From Niallia sp. FSL W8-0635 (lineage in GTDB: Bacteria > Bacillota > Bacilli > Bacillales > Cytobacillaceae): a stretch of DNA of 64,000 nt. Shown here piece by piece: positions 25,630-34,349 of the stretch. Location of the stretch: the NCBI RefSeq assembly GCF_038007965.1, contig NZ_JBBOYD010000001.1:2582501-2646500 (forward strand), read 5' to 3'. The notes below the pieces were generated by a model that ran no database searches, was not told the origin of the DNA, and saw only the letters and a program-made list of their open reading frames with translations. Positions within the stretch are counted from its first letter, which is position 1. The number at the start of each line of letters is the position of its first letter. Both the position numbers and the translations under genes were made by a program.

Positions 25630-26160
25630 TTAAATGTCTTTCATTATTGCATATACATTAGTATCGTAAGCTTTCCCGTTCTGAACAAAATACGATTTAA
25701 GAATGCCTTCATGCTGAAAACCGAGCTTTTTAATAAGATTATTAGATGCATCATTTTCCATATATATCAATGCTCCCACGCGATTTAATTCAAGCTCTTC
25801 TAACGCATAGGAGACAACTCTTTCTACAGCTTCAGATGTGTATCCATTTCTCCAATAATCGGGATGAATTTCATATCCTATTTCAGCACGTTTATGTGTG
25901 AGGACTAAATTATTTAAACCAAGTGTACCAATTACTCGCTTACTTCCTTTCCTTTGAATTCCCCAACGAATCCCTCTATTATTTTCATAGCTGTCCGAAA
26001 AGTGACAGATTAATGTTTCCACTTGATTCATACTTGAAAATGCTTCTTGGCCATAATAGCGCATAACTTCCGGTTTAGAAAAATAAGAATATAAATCTAC
26101 AGCATCTTCTTTTACTAGTTCTCTTAATATTAATCTTTCAGTCTCTAATGTTGGAAACAT
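25630..26160 (-). CDS. GNAT acetyltransferase (RimJ/RimL-like)
   Basis: 176 residues from ATG 26160 (MFPTLETERLILRELVKEDA), supported by GAGGGGATTAAA. The ETERLILRExxxxDA start, GYEIHPDYWRNGYTSEAVER and LIYMENDASNNLIKKLGFQH are typical of RimJ/RimL-type N-acetyltransferases. Located 23 bases upstream of the histidine phosphatase gene on the same strand, so probably in one transcript with it and the S51 peptidase. Confidence 0.87.
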   Translation of the reverse strand: MFPTLETERLILRELVKEDAVDLYSYFSKPEVMRYYGQEAFSSMNQVETLICHFSDSYENNRGIRWGIQRKGSKRVIGTLGLNNLVLTHKRAEIGYEIHPDYWRNGYTSEAVERVVSYALEELELNRVGALIYMENDASNNLIKKLGFQHEGILKSYFVQNGKAYDTNVYAIMKDI

Positions 26161-26442
26161 TTTAATCCCCTCTTCTATGTTTATCTGTTTCATTTTCAAA
26201 CTGCCATTTTTTTCTTATTATAATCGATTAACATTTATTATCCTAGGGTAATTAAAAGCGAATGTTCCAATCTCCATTTTTAACCAAGAAAATAGAAGTG
26301 GCCTCAAACCTAAAAAGTAACATTCTCCTTTACTTCCATATCTAATCTCCCATCTAACGATTTCATTTTTCAGAATTATTCTTTCAATTAATTGTTACAT
26401 GCTATAATTATTGATACATAGGTGTCATAAGGAGGAGTAACT

Positions 26443-27273
26443 TTGACAACGATTTATTTTAGCTTTCTTTCTGCCATTATCATATTAGTTGTTCTTTCAC
26501 TTGTTTATTTTTGGTGGCGGACAGATAAATATGTAGAAAATCTCCAAGCAATTCGCAAGTCGTATTATGTGTTGTTCTTTCTTCTTATCTGCCTTGGCGT
26601 TTTTTCTAATCAACTGCAAATTGCTGACTGGAAAACCATTTTGTCTTTTGTTTGTGCAGCCGTCTTTCTTGATATTGCCGTTTTCCAAACTCCTGATATT
26701 CTGAAGATTTGGAACACTGAGTTCCAGCACAGCAATTATATACGAAAAACGATACGGAAAAATGAAGAAGTTTTAGGGTATAATGCAAAAAAAGTTCAAA
26801 ACTTTACAGAAGTAATTTCCAAAACAGCTGATCATTTTTTAGATCGGAATCCTCCTCAGCACTGGCGTCAATATCGTGAAGAATTACGTAGCTATTTAAA
26901 TCTTTACGCCGACACGTTTCAATTTCATATCGCTATTTTTCCATTTGCCATTAGTGCCAACGGAGAGGAATTAAAAGAAAATGTAGAAACTGCCTTTAAT
27001 AGTGTAGAAATCTGTTATAATATTAGCTTTCTAGATAGCGAAGTGAGAGCAGGCATTATTCAAAATCTTCTAGAGGGAAAAAGTATTCCATTAAAGGAGC
27101 CAGGCACTGATTCTCATTTAGAGGAATTAACAAAAAATGTTTTTATCGTTGCATATTATGGGGAAAGCTACAATATGCTGATTGGTATCAGCTCTAAATT
27201 CGTGGAAGTTGATGGAATTGACGCTTCCCATATACTAAACCTCGCACAAATTTTCGATTGGTACATGGTTTAA
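26443..27273 (+). CDS. spoIISA: SpoIISA-like membrane toxin
   Basis: 276 residues. Three N-terminal TM segments (about residues 3-22, 43-60, 66-82) are followed by a cytosolic GAF-like domain, the architecture of B. subtilis SpoIISA (248 residues), whose overproduction permeabilises the membrane and kills the cell unless SpoIISB binds the cytosolic domain. Shared landmarks include AIRKSYYVLFFLL near the second TM segment. It is somewhat longer than the B. subtilis protein. TTG 26443 follows AAGGAGGAGTAAC. The downstream gene encodes a SpoIISB-like antitoxin and a third small SpoIISB-like protein follows. Confidence 0.82.
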   Translation: MTTIYFSFLSAIIILVVLSLVYFWWRTDKYVENLQAIRKSYYVLFFLLICLGVFSNQLQIADWKTILSFVCAAVFLDIAVFQTPDILKIWNTEFQHSNYIRKTIRKNEEVLGYNAKKVQNFTEVISKTADHFLDRNPPQHWRQYREELRSYLNLYADTFQFHIAIFPFAISANGEELKENVETAFNSVEICYNISFLDSEVRAGIIQNLLEGKSIPLKEPGTDSHLEELTKNVFIVAYYGESYNMLIGISSKFVEVDGIDASHILNLAQIFDWYMV

Positions 27274-27416
27274 GGCTCCATTTTACATGTTCTGTAGTAT
27301 AATAATATATAGATAAAGGCATGAGCATTTTTCACAATCTATAGTTTTATAGTTTCATTGTTTCATAGCTTGTGCCTAAGTTAATCAAAAACACTTTTCT
27401 TAAAGGAGGAATTGAT

Positions 27417-27599
27417 ATGGCAGGCAAAAAGAAAACGACAGCTGCTTCAACTCCGACTCCATTCAATAAACCAAATAAACAGTCGAAAAAGTCAATGAAT
27501 CCGAATAGGAGAAAAATGACAGTAGCAGTATCAGAAACATTTGAAGATATTCATGACATGAATAAAAAAGCATTAAACCTACTAGCAAAACGCGCCTAA
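27417..27599 (+). CDS. spoIISB: SpoIISB-like antitoxin
   Basis: 60 residues, basic and probably disordered until bound. The central PTPFNKPNKQSKKSMNPNRR and the C-terminal DMNKKALNLLAKRA parallel the SpoIISB layout of a basic core and helical C-terminus that wraps around the SpoIISA cytosolic domain. ATG 27417 after AAAGGAGGAATTGAT; the frame is open upstream but without a start. Lies 143 bases after the toxin gene and has a strong terminator downstream, so it can also be transcribed on its own. Confidence 0.78.
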   Translation: MAGKKKTTAASTPTPFNKPNKQSKKSMNPNRRKMTVAVSETFEDIHDMNKKALNLLAKRA

Positions 27600-27606
27600 C
27601 TAGTTA

Positions 27607-27674
27607 AAGTCTCAAAAAAATGAGGAGATTTCTTTACTAAAGAATTCTAACTCTTTTTCTGAGACTCTTTTTTT
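27607..27674 (+). terminator. intrinsic terminator of spoIISB-like gene
   Basis: AGTCTCA pairs with TGAGACT across an internal AT-rich hairpin and is followed by CTTTTTTTT. Confidence 0.85.
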
Positions 27675-27753
27675 TACCGTTTTAAAGGCTTGTATAAGAA
27701 CACTGAAAAAATGGAAAACCTATATATAAAAAAGTTACCTGAGGCTTACTTCT

Positions 27754-27894
27754 ATGACAATAAAAAGAAAACAAAATCTTAATCCTAATCGTAGACATAT
27801 GTGTGTTCCATCTATGCATTTTTCTGTTTCCATCTACAATAAGAATGTATTAGAAATATTAGAATCGCTAGAAAAAAGAAAGAACGAAATTTAG
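27754..27894 (+). CDS. SpoIISC-like second antitoxin (46 aa)
   Basis: Too short to be obvious but has GAGG nine bases before ATG 27754. The peptide MTIKRKQNLNPNRRHMCVPS continues into a helical tail LEILESLEKRKNEI. It aligns with the SpoIISB-like neighbour over NPNRRxMxV and the final basic helix (NPNRRKMTVAVSE in one, NPNRRHMCVPSMH in the other), so the two are paralogues. In B. subtilis a third gene, spoIISC, also encodes a SpoIISB-related protein (about 45 residues) able to neutralise SpoIISA. The assignment is therefore likely, though a terminator separates it from spoIISB here. Confidence 0.7.
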   Translation: MTIKRKQNLNPNRRHMCVPSMHFSVSIYNKNVLEILESLEKRKNEI

Positions 27895-27937
27895 TAACTG
27901 ATTTTGATTTCAAAATAGCTGGAGATCCCTTCATTCT

Positions 27938-28453
27938 CTATTTTATCTTAGGCTCCTTGTCATTACTATGGGCATCTGTTTCTAAATACTTATCAATATA
28001 GGAATAAAACTTTTCCATCGTATTCTGCTCTTTTAGGATTTTCTGGAGCTTTAAAGGATCTTTAATACCCACTTTATGTTTTTTTAATAGCTGAACCAAA
28101 TCAGGAAAAAGACTTATATCTTCACTTTCCAAATGTAAACTAGAATGATCTTTTAAGTGGATGATAATATTTAAATGTAAGGATGATCCTAAAAGATATA
28201 AAAAAACAGTCGGAACTCGTTGTACGTTAAACTCCACTGATATAATTTCTTTATATCGAACTGTTCGTATACTTTTTTTCTTCTTTTTTCTAAATAACCC
28301 ACAAGGTGTAAAAAGAATACCTAAATCACTAAAGCTTGTATAACATATAGGATAAAGCTTACTTGCATAATGAGGATATTTTTTTCCGTATACCTCTATA
28401 ATAACTGGTAAGACTCTGTTCTTTCCATGTGATACAAACTCACTCCACTTCAT
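27938..28453 (-). CDS. hypothetical PH-like-fold protein (171 aa)
   Basis: Not recognised with certainty. The pattern of beta strands, LGILFTPCGLFRKKKKKSIR, YKEIISVEFNVQRVP and NIIIHLKDHSSLHLESED, suggests a bacterial PH-type domain, followed by a charged helical tail. A run of A/T codes for the KKKKK stretch. ATG 28453 after AGTAGGAGGGAGCGGAAA. It is convergent with the SpoIISC-like gene. Confidence 0.55.
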   Translation of the reverse strand: MKWSEFVSHGKNRVLPVIIEVYGKKYPHYASKLYPICYTSFSDLGILFTPCGLFRKKKKKSIRTVRYKEIISVEFNVQRVPTVFLYLLGSSLHLNIIIHLKDHSSLHLESEDISLFPDLVQLLKKHKVGIKDPLKLQKILKEQNTMEKFYSYIDKYLETDAHSNDKEPKIK

Positions 28454-29043
28454 TTTCCGCTCCCTCCTACTTAAATAGCTACTTTATTCAACCCCTTTTG
28501 CCATATGCTCTCAAATAATCCGCTCTTTGTTTATTACCTTCAGTCTATTCAAGAATAAAGGAAATATTGCCAAATGATTTTTCATTCGTTCCAAGTAATG
28601 TATTTAACATAGTATATTCATCGTTATTGAAATGGTTATAAAAGATGATGATAATACATATTCATTCGATATATTAACGCAAATTTCCTGTATTTCTCCT
28701 GAAAAAACATCAATTTTCTACAACTATTTTATTTGATTTAGAGAAGCTTGCTTATTGCAAAACGGAGAAATGGGGAAACACGATGAATCATATTGATCTA
28801 TCATTGAGAAACATGGCGAGAAGCTCATAAATCCCTAGGTGCACAGAGCTATATAGCTATATTGGTAAAAATCACCGTTTCCAATATAGCGAAACTAAGC
28901 ATAAATGGTGGTTTTCCTTCCTCCCCACTTATGCTTAGTTAAAACATTCAGACCTTTCTGGATAGATGATTGCTCACCGTATATCCCTCGCAATTTCCTC
29001 TTCCCATAATCCTAGAAAAGGGAATATAAATGCCTTCATGCAG
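28454..29043. other. gene-free stretch with two tandem hairpins
   Basis: About 590 bases without a credible coding frame between the start of the PH-like gene and the stop of metG. Two perfect inverted repeats lie back to back: GCTATATTGG with CCAATATAGC (28856-28890) and AACTAAGCATAA with TTATGCTTAGTT (28893-28940). They could be the end of the metG transcript or a small structured RNA. A clean T-run is missing on either side. Confidence 0.5.
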
Positions 29044-30687
29044 TTATCCATTTTTCACACCATTTAGCAGAATATTTAATTCCTCTTCGATTAAACCTAA
29101 ATCCAGTCTTTCAAAGAGTGGAGTGACATATAGGATTTCAGAGGGTAGTGTGTGTTGTTCCTTCCATTCTATTTTCGAAATGCCCAGCATGTCTCTAATT
29201 TTTTTGGTTGAAAAAGGAACAAATGGCTCAAGAAGCTGTGCTAAATTTATAATAATATACGTACAATTAGCTAAAGTAATCTCTCCTTCTTCCTTATTTG
29301 CCTTCACCTGTTCCCAAGGTTTTTGTTGGTCGCAATAACGATTCCCATAACGAATATAAGAAAAAATTTCTTCTAACGCCTTTTTTCCACTTCCTTTTTC
29401 AATCCATTCTCCTGACTTTTCATAAACCGCTTCTGTAACGGCAACAATACTTTTCGAAATCGGCTTCTCAGGAATCTTGCTATTCATTGCTTTTTGAATG
29501 AATTTCAAGGTTCTATTTACAAAGTTCCCGTAAGCTCCTAATAGTTCACTATTATGACTGTAGATAAATTCCCGCCAAGAAAAGTCCGTATCTCTTGCTT
29601 CCGGAGCATTAATTGTTAAAAAATAGCGAATGGAATCAGGATCGTATTTTTGTAAAATATATGGAACCCAGACTGCCCAATTTTGGCTAGTGGATAATTT
29701 CCTTTTTTCTAATGTTAAATATTCACTAGAAATGATATGGGTTGGTAAGGATTTTTTGCCCAAACCGAGCAAAATACTCGGCCAAATAACGGAGTGGAAG
29801 GGAATATTATCTTTTCCGTGCACATAATAGGAAATCGTCTCTTCCTTCCAATAATCTTCAACATTTATGCCTTTTCTTTTGCATGCTTCCATACTAGCCG
29901 TTAAGTAGCCTGATACAGCTTCAATCCAAACATAAATTTTCTTCCCATCATAGCCTTCTAATGGAACATCAATTCCATTTGGTAAATCTCTAGTTACTGC
30001 TCTGTCTGGAAGTCCTTCCTGTAAGTAGCGCTTTGTCAAAGCAAGAGCATTTTCACGCCAAAGCTGTTTTTCTACAGCTTCTTTTAAGTATGTTTCCATT
30101 TCTTGCTGAAACTTGCTAAAAGCAAAATAGAAATGCTCTGTTTTCTGAATGACTGGTGTATCTCCACAAATTTTACATCGTTTCTCTTCTAGCTCTAAGG
30201 GGTCTAAAATAGCAGAGCAGTGATCACATTGATCCCCTCTAGCTTTTTGTTTGCAGTGGGGACAAATGCCTTCTACAAAGCGATCAGGTAAAAATTGTTT
30301 GTCTTTTTGACAATAGGCCTGCTCAACCGTTTTTTTATATAAAAAATTATTCTTTAATAAAGTAAGAAATATCTTTTGCACCGATTGATGATGATGCCAA
30401 GCATCTGTTCTTGTATAAAAATCAAAAGAAAAGCCTAACTGGGAAAAGCATTGGTAAAATTCATGGTGGTATCGATCGGCAATTTCCTCAACAGTGGTAT
30501 GCTCCTGCTGTGCTCGAATAGAGATTGGTGTCCCATTACAATCACTTCCTGAAACATAAAGAACCTTTTCTCCCTTTTGGCGAAAATACCGTGCCAAAAT
30601 ATCTCCTGGTAATAATGCTGCCACATGTCCTAAATGCAAGGATCCATTTGCATATGGCCAAGCTCCCCCGATAAATATTGTCATCAT
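29044..30687 (-). CDS. metG: methionyl-tRNA synthetase, second (MetRS2-type) form
   Basis: 547 residues, charging tRNA-Met. The HIGH box is HLGH (residues 18-21, in [11 protein letters not shown]), a zinc knuckle uses C142, C145, C154, C157 ([16 protein letters not shown]) and the second cysteine pair is C171/C174. The KMSKS loop reads KLSTS (330-334), the feature of the archaeal-like MetRS2 group, which in other Gram-positives is insensitive to diaryldiamine MetRS inhibitors. It lacks the C-terminal tRNA-binding domain found in the roughly 650-residue housekeeping enzyme of Bacilli. ATG 30687 after GGGAGGAATAA. Controlled by a Met T-box leader at 30798-31086. Confidence 0.9.
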   Translation of the reverse strand: MMTIFIGGAWPYANGSLHLGHVAALLPGDILARYFRQKGEKVLYVSGSDCNGTPISIRAQQEHTTVEEIADRYHHEFYQCFSQLGFSFDFYTRTDAWHHHQSVQKIFLTLLKNNFLYKKTVEQAYCQKDKQFLPDRFVEGICPHCKQKARGDQCDHCSAILDPLELEEKRCKICGDTPVIQKTEHFYFAFSKFQQEMETYLKEAVEKQLWRENALALTKRYLQEGLPDRAVTRDLPNGIDVPLEGYDGKKIYVWIEAVSGYLTASMEACKRKGINVEDYWKEETISYYVHGKDNIPFHSVIWPSILLGLGKKSLPTHIISSEYLTLEKRKLSTSQNWAVWVPYILQKYDPDSIRYFLTINAPEARDTDFSWREFIYSHNSELLGAYGNFVNRTLKFIQKAMNSKIPEKPISKSIVAVTEAVYEKSGEWIEKGSGKKALEEIFSYIRYGNRYCDQQKPWEQVKANKEEGEITLANCTYIIINLAQLLEPFVPFSTKKIRDMLGISKIEWKEQHTLPSEILYVTPLFERLDLGLIEEELNILLNGVKNG

Positions 30688-30797
30688 TTATTCCTCCCTA
30701 ATCAATATGTCCTATTTATCTTGCTTATTTGAAGTTATCTATCCCTCTAACTCACACTCTTACCCAATAAAAAGCCCCCCATCACTTGAAAAAAAGC

Positions 30798-31086
30798 ATA
30801 AAAAAACGCCCTAATCTAAAAAGATTAGGACGAGTTCACCCGTGGTACCACCTAGCTTCACAAATAATTTGCACTATTTGCCTCCAATCAGTACGTCTTT
30901 TTATAAAGAGATACTGCTGCTGTTATAACGAGTGCCTGTCTCGTCGTAGTCTACTCACACTTAGTTTTCGGTACGAAGCTCAAAGGTCATTTTCAATAAG
31001 GTTCATTTACCTCCTTTCCACCATCGGAAGCTCTCTATAAAACACTGCCTTATTTACTTTTCCTTATCAACGCCATAATTTTTATT
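30798..31086 (-). promoter_or_regulatory. T-box leader (methionine specifier) of metG
   Basis: On the minus strand: stem I with AGAGAGCTTCCGATGG near 31030, a specifier loop with AUG at 30990-30988 (context GAAAATGACC), the invariant T-box AGGTGGTACCACG (30853-30841) and a strong terminator with CGTCCTAATCT pairing AGATTAGGGCG before a T-tract ending near 30800. This regulates by sensing uncharged tRNA-Met; the AUG specifier matches the gene product. Confidence 0.95.
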
Positions 31087-31093
31087 AAGGTTT

Positions 31094-31122
31094 ATTGTAG
31101 ATATTTCTGCGTTAATTGTCAA
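31094..31122 (-). promoter_or_regulatory. sigma-A promoter of the metG T-box transcript
   Basis: TTGACA (31122-31117), a 17-base spacer, and TACAAT (31099-31094) on the minus strand, immediately upstream of the T-box stem I. Confidence 0.9.
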
Positions 31123-31159
31123 TATCTTTCGAATCCACATATACATTTAAGGCATAAAC

Positions 31160-31918
31160 TCAAATGATAGCGCCTACATAAACATGCAGGTCATTCGGAA
31201 CTAATATTGTTTGGTCCTTACTATACTTTTCAAAAAGAAACCCTAGTTCATCAACAAATTCATCATAAAAAATATCCTCTTTTTTTGGTGCATAGGAAGC
31301 AGAAAGATTTCTACCGATAAAATGTTCTTTATCCATTTTTAATGGATTGGAAACAGCATAATGTTCATATCCATTGCTGAAAAATTGATGCAAATCTAAT
31401 CGCTCAATATTAATACCACCACTAAATCCTTGGAAATTCGGACAATATTTTTTCGATATCTTTGCCGTTTCCTTATTTAAGTTACTCGAATGATCACGAC
31501 TATTCCATATAAGCATGACAAGACCATTTTTCTTCAAAATACGTTGGCATTCTTTTTTAAAAGCAACAGCATCAAACCAATGAAATGCTTGGGCAACGGT
31601 AACTATATCTACACTCTTATCACCAACCCCACTATTTTCGGCTGATCCGTTTAAACAGGTAACTTGTTTAAAATCTTCCATTCTTTCTTTAAGAATGGCT
31701 CTCATTTCGTCATTTGGCTCTATCGCTATAATATCTGTTCCAATACTGGCAATTAATTCTGTAAAAATCCCCGTACCAGCACCAATGTCGGCAATGACGA
31801 AATTATCATTTCCACTGATATACTTTGTAAAAAGCTCAATAAAGAACCTTTTTGGATAACCTGGACGATAACGATCATATAACGAGGACTTCCCTGTGAA
31901 TTTCGCTTTTGAATTCAT
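31160..31918 (-). CDS. class I SAM-dependent methyltransferase
   Basis: About 252 residues from ATG 31918 (MNSKAKFTGKSSLYDRYRPG), chosen because AAAGGGGGAATAAT precedes it. SAM motif I VIADIGAGTGIFTELIASIG, motif II IIAIEPNDEMRAILKER, and VDIVTVAQAFHWFDAVAF follow the UbiE/Tam-type pattern, usually acting on small molecules. The YDRYRPGYP N-terminus is common in Bacillus members. Transcribed in the same direction as metG and separated from it by the T-box region. Confidence 0.82.
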   Translation of the reverse strand: MNSKAKFTGKSSLYDRYRPGYPKRFFIELFTKYISGNDNFVIADIGAGTGIFTELIASIGTDIIAIEPNDEMRAILKERMEDFKQVTCLNGSAENSGVGDKSVDIVTVAQAFHWFDAVAFKKECQRILKKNGLVMLIWNSRDHSSNLNKETAKISKKYCPNFQGFSGGINIERLDLHQFFSNGYEHYAVSNPLKMDKEHFIGRNLSASYAPKKEDIFYDEFVDELGFLFEKYSKDQTILVPNDLHVYVGAII

Positions 31919-32027
31919 ATTATTCCCCCTTTTCAACCAATTCTTTCCTTCCCCCATAATCTTTTTATCTTATTCCCACCATACTAAATAAATATTCCAC
32001 AAAGAACATTACATTCCTTCTATATTT

Positions 32028-32069
32028 TTAAAGAGAAAGTCCCGCAAATGTTTTTATTTGAGCGGGACT
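32028..32069 (-). terminator. intrinsic terminator of the frameshifted PH-domain gene
   Basis: AGTCCCGC pairs with GCGGGACT with inner AAAT/ATTT pairing; the minus-strand tail is TTTCTCTTT. Confidence 0.85.
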
Positions 32070-32082
32070 GGTTCCATTTACA

Positions 32083-32467
32083 TTAAGCTTTTACAACATA
32101 ACTCGCGATAGCTTTTTGTACGTCATATATGCTACTGTCTTTTTTGAATTGTTTGGATATAGCTGGCAATTCTGCACCCGAAATCCAAATTTTTAATTCC
32201 GCATCTAAATCAAAATGACCGGCAGTTTTCGATACTAAAACGAGAGATACTTTTATAAGGAACTGACAAGTACTCGACTTTTTTACCTGTTAAACCTTGT
32301 TTATCAATGAGGATTAATCGCATGTCTGTAAATACTATTAAATCTCTAATTAATTTAAATGCAAGCTCAATCTTTTCACTTTCTCCAATTATCTTACTTA
32401 ATTCCTTTTCTATGTCTTTCACATCTGCGGCACTAGCATTTCCCATTAAACCATTTAAAAAGCCCAT
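32083..32467 (-). pseudogene. PH domain protein gene with a single-base frameshift
   Basis: From ATG 32467 (MGFLNGLMGNASAADVKDIE), preceded by GGAGGTTGATT, the frame runs through a bacterial PH domain (FKLIRDLIVFTDMRLILIDK, VEYLSVPYKSISRFSIE) and then shifts near 32226. Removing one A from a GAAAAC run restores ETAGHFDLDAELKIWISGAE and the normal ending to TAA 32083, about 126 residues and typical of the YvbH-type family. Everything else, including the ribosome binding site and terminator, is intact, so this is either a very recent mutation or a sequence error. Confidence 0.75.
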
Positions 32468-32662
32468 ATAATCAACCTCCATTTTCTTATATTTATATAC
32501 TGATTGATAGCTTTAAAAGTTTCGTTTTTTTCTCTTTGCTAACAGATTGTATCTTCTATAGAAAAACCCTTAGCAACAATTTTATCAAAATAGCCATTGC
32601 TTTTTATCAAATCTACTTTTATTTTCCTCTATCTTCAATCTCTTTGCAAATTTAAAAAAGTA

Positions 32663-32710
32663 TTGAAAATTATCTTGCTTTACCTTTATACCTGTAATAA
32701 AATTATTACA
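32663..32710 (+). promoter_or_regulatory. promoter and palindromic operator of the ArsR-type operon
   Basis: TTGAAA (32663-32668) and TTATAC (32686-32691) are 17 bases apart. Immediately after lies TGTAATAA-AA-TTATTACA (32693-32710), an eight-base perfect inverted repeat ending one base before the ATG at 32712. It is well placed to be the operator for the regulator encoded next to it. Confidence 0.7.
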
Positions 32711-32711
32711 T

Positions 32712-33035
32712 ATGAAAAACATAAATAACGGTGATCAATTACTCCTTATCCTAGAAGCATTGTCTAACCCCTATCGATTAAAAATTATTGCAATACTGCA
32801 AAAAGAAAAAAAATATGTCAGCCTGTTAGCTCGAGAGCTCGGAATTAGTAGACCATTGTTATATTTACATCTTCAAAAATTAGAAAACGCAGAAATAATT
32901 AAGGGATACCATGAAATCTCTGAAGATGGAAAGGCAATGAAATATTATGAATTGATTCCCTTTTATCTTCCATTATCAGAAGAATTCATTACAGATTTGG
33001 CTGAAAGTATATCCATAAAGAAAAGAAAGGAGTAA
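32712..33035 (+). CDS. ArsR-type winged-helix regulator
   Basis: 107 residues: LILEALSNPYRLKIIAILQK opens the domain, VSLLARELGISRPLLYLHLQ is the recognition helix, and a wing with GKAMKYYELIPF follows. No metal-binding cysteines are seen, so it is not a classic metal sensor. No Shine-Dalgarno precedes ATG 32712, whose upstream bases are an operator-like palindrome; the mRNA may be nearly leaderless. First gene of a unit with two small paralogous membrane proteins. Confidence 0.8.
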   Translation: MKNINNGDQLLLILEALSNPYRLKIIAILQKEKKYVSLLARELGISRPLLYLHLQKLENAEIIKGYHEISEDGKAMKYYELIPFYLPLSEEFITDLAESISIKKRKE

Positions 33036-33064
33036 CAAAATAACCATTTTTAGGAGGAAAAAAA

Positions 33065-33295
33065 ATGCAATTATTCAGTTTTATCAATTTACTCATCTTT
33101 ATTCTTCCCGTTCTTATAATCCTTGGGTTTCTATTCTATTTAGCTAGATACTTGAAAAGAGCGGAATCACGAGCAGATGAAAAGCTTATTATCGAGAAAG
33201 AAAATGTTGAGTATCAAAAAGAACAAATAACTGCCCTCAGCAAAATAAAAGAAAGAATTGTCGACATTGAAAAAATGTTAGATGAGACAAATTAA
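33065..33295 (+). CDS. small TM plus coiled-coil protein, copy 1
   Basis: 76 residues: one TM segment (about residues 8-29) then a charged amphipathic helix (YLKRAESRADEKLIIEKENV onward) ending in RIVDIEKMLDE. Paralogous to the next gene (same layout, shared LKR.E.RA..(R/K)L..EK and the final IEKML). Function unknown. ATG 33065 after TTAGGAGGAAAA. Translated from the ArsR-type operon. Confidence 0.7.
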   Translation: MQLFSFINLLIFILPVLIILGFLFYLARYLKRAESRADEKLIIEKENVEYQKEQITALSKIKERIVDIEKMLDETN

Positions 33296-33307
33296 AAGGA
33301 GAAAATT

Positions 33308-33535
33308 ATGAACGTAGCCATTATGGTTTTGCCAACTTTATTCCTTTATATTTTCATTCCTATATTTATTATTTTTATCATCGTACGCTTTCTAAAACGA
33401 AAAGAGGCTAGAGCCATCGAAAGGTTAAAGGTGGAAAAAAACAGCCTATCTATTCATAAGCAGCAAATGTCCATGCTAAATGACTTAAATAACCATCTTA
33501 AATCCATTGAAAAAATGCTAAAGGATGTAGAATAA
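33308..33535 (+). CDS. small TM plus coiled-coil protein, copy 2
   Basis: 75 residues with the same architecture as the preceding gene: TM segment about residues 5-28, then RFLKRKEARAIERLKVEKNS and a C-terminal HLKSIEKMLKD. The pair probably arose by tandem duplication and could form a membrane-anchored helical heterodimer. ATG 33308 after AAAAGGAGAAAATT, 12 bases from the previous stop. A very strong terminator overlaps its last codons. Confidence 0.7.
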   Translation: MNVAIMVLPTLFLYIFIPIFIIFIIVRFLKRKEARAIERLKVEKNSLSIHKQQMSMLNDLNNHLKSIEKMLKDVE

Positions 33536-33556
33536 TCTACTTCCTTTAGCATTTTT
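33514..33556 (+). terminator. intrinsic terminator overlapping the last CDS of the ArsR operon
   Basis: ATGCTAAAGGA pairs with TCCTTTAGCAT, and an inner GTAGA/TCTAC extends the stem around an ATAA loop, followed by TTTTT. The stem begins before the stop codon at 33533-33535. Confidence 0.93.
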
Positions 33557-33630
33557 CCATTTATCACCATACATATCCATTCTATTTAAGAAAAAAATAC
33601 TACTAAAACTAGGAAAGAATGGAGATTTAT

Positions 33631-34341
33631 ATGAAAAAGCAAACAAAATTTCTAATACAATTGATGATTATCCTGCATATTCTTTTTCTTACAATACAAC
33701 CAATCCCAACTTTTGCGATAAAAACACCCAATGTCGTGAAGACAAAACAATATAAAAATATAGAGCAGCTTAAATATCCAACACTGATAAGCGCTCCTAA
33801 TAACAATGCTCAAAATAAAGTAAATAAAATACTATTGCGACATATAAAAGATTCTTTTAACCGATACTCAAAATTGATGAAAGAAATGGAAAAGATTAAA
33901 GGAGATCCCGTTTGTAAAGAATCACCTTCTGTCTGTCATTACGAATACATGACCAGCTATCAGCTCAAATACAATCAAAATAATAAATTGAGTATTTTAT
34001 TTAATGATTATCAATTTACCGGCGGGGCACACGGCAACACGGTTATTACTACTTATAATTTTGACCTCAAATCTGGTAATGAATTAACGTTAGATACCTT
34101 TCTTCCCTCAGAAAGAGAGTATGAAAAGGTAACAAATTATGCTTTAGCGTATATGAAAAAACATCCAGAAATTTTCTATACCGATCCATCTGAATTTACA
34201 GATTTTAAAGTAACAAATGAAACGAACTTCTTCTTATCTGATAATGGAATAGAGTTAATTTTCCAACAATATGAAGTTGGACCATACGTATCTGGTAATC
34301 CAACTATATTGATTCCATTATCTGTATTACAAAAAAAATAA
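33631..34341 (+). CDS. exported DUF4163/DUF3298 (RsiV-like domain) protein
   Basis: About 236 residues from ATG 33631 (MKKQTKFLIQLMIILHILFL), with a signal peptide cleaved after a PTFA-type site near residue 30. The rest contains the DUF4163 region (KYPTLISAPNNNAQNKVNKI) and DUF3298 (NDYQFTGGAHGNTVITTYNF, the GGAHG motif, then LTLDTFLP). These domains occur in the extracellular part of RsiV, where they bind lysozyme, and in secreted proteins of unknown role. No membrane anchor other than the signal is seen. Two cysteines near residues 92 and 99 could form a disulfide. A modest GGAG precedes the start. Confidence 0.8.
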   Translation: MKKQTKFLIQLMIILHILFLTIQPIPTFAIKTPNVVKTKQYKNIEQLKYPTLISAPNNNAQNKVNKILLRHIKDSFNRYSKLMKEMEKIKGDPVCKESPSVCHYEYMTSYQLKYNQNNKLSILFNDYQFTGGAHGNTVITTYNFDLKSGNELTLDTFLPSEREYEKVTNYALAYMKKHPEIFYTDPSEFTDFKVTNETNFFLSDNGIELIFQQYEVGPYVSGNPTILIPLSVLQKK

Positions 34342-34349
34342 AAGTAAAA

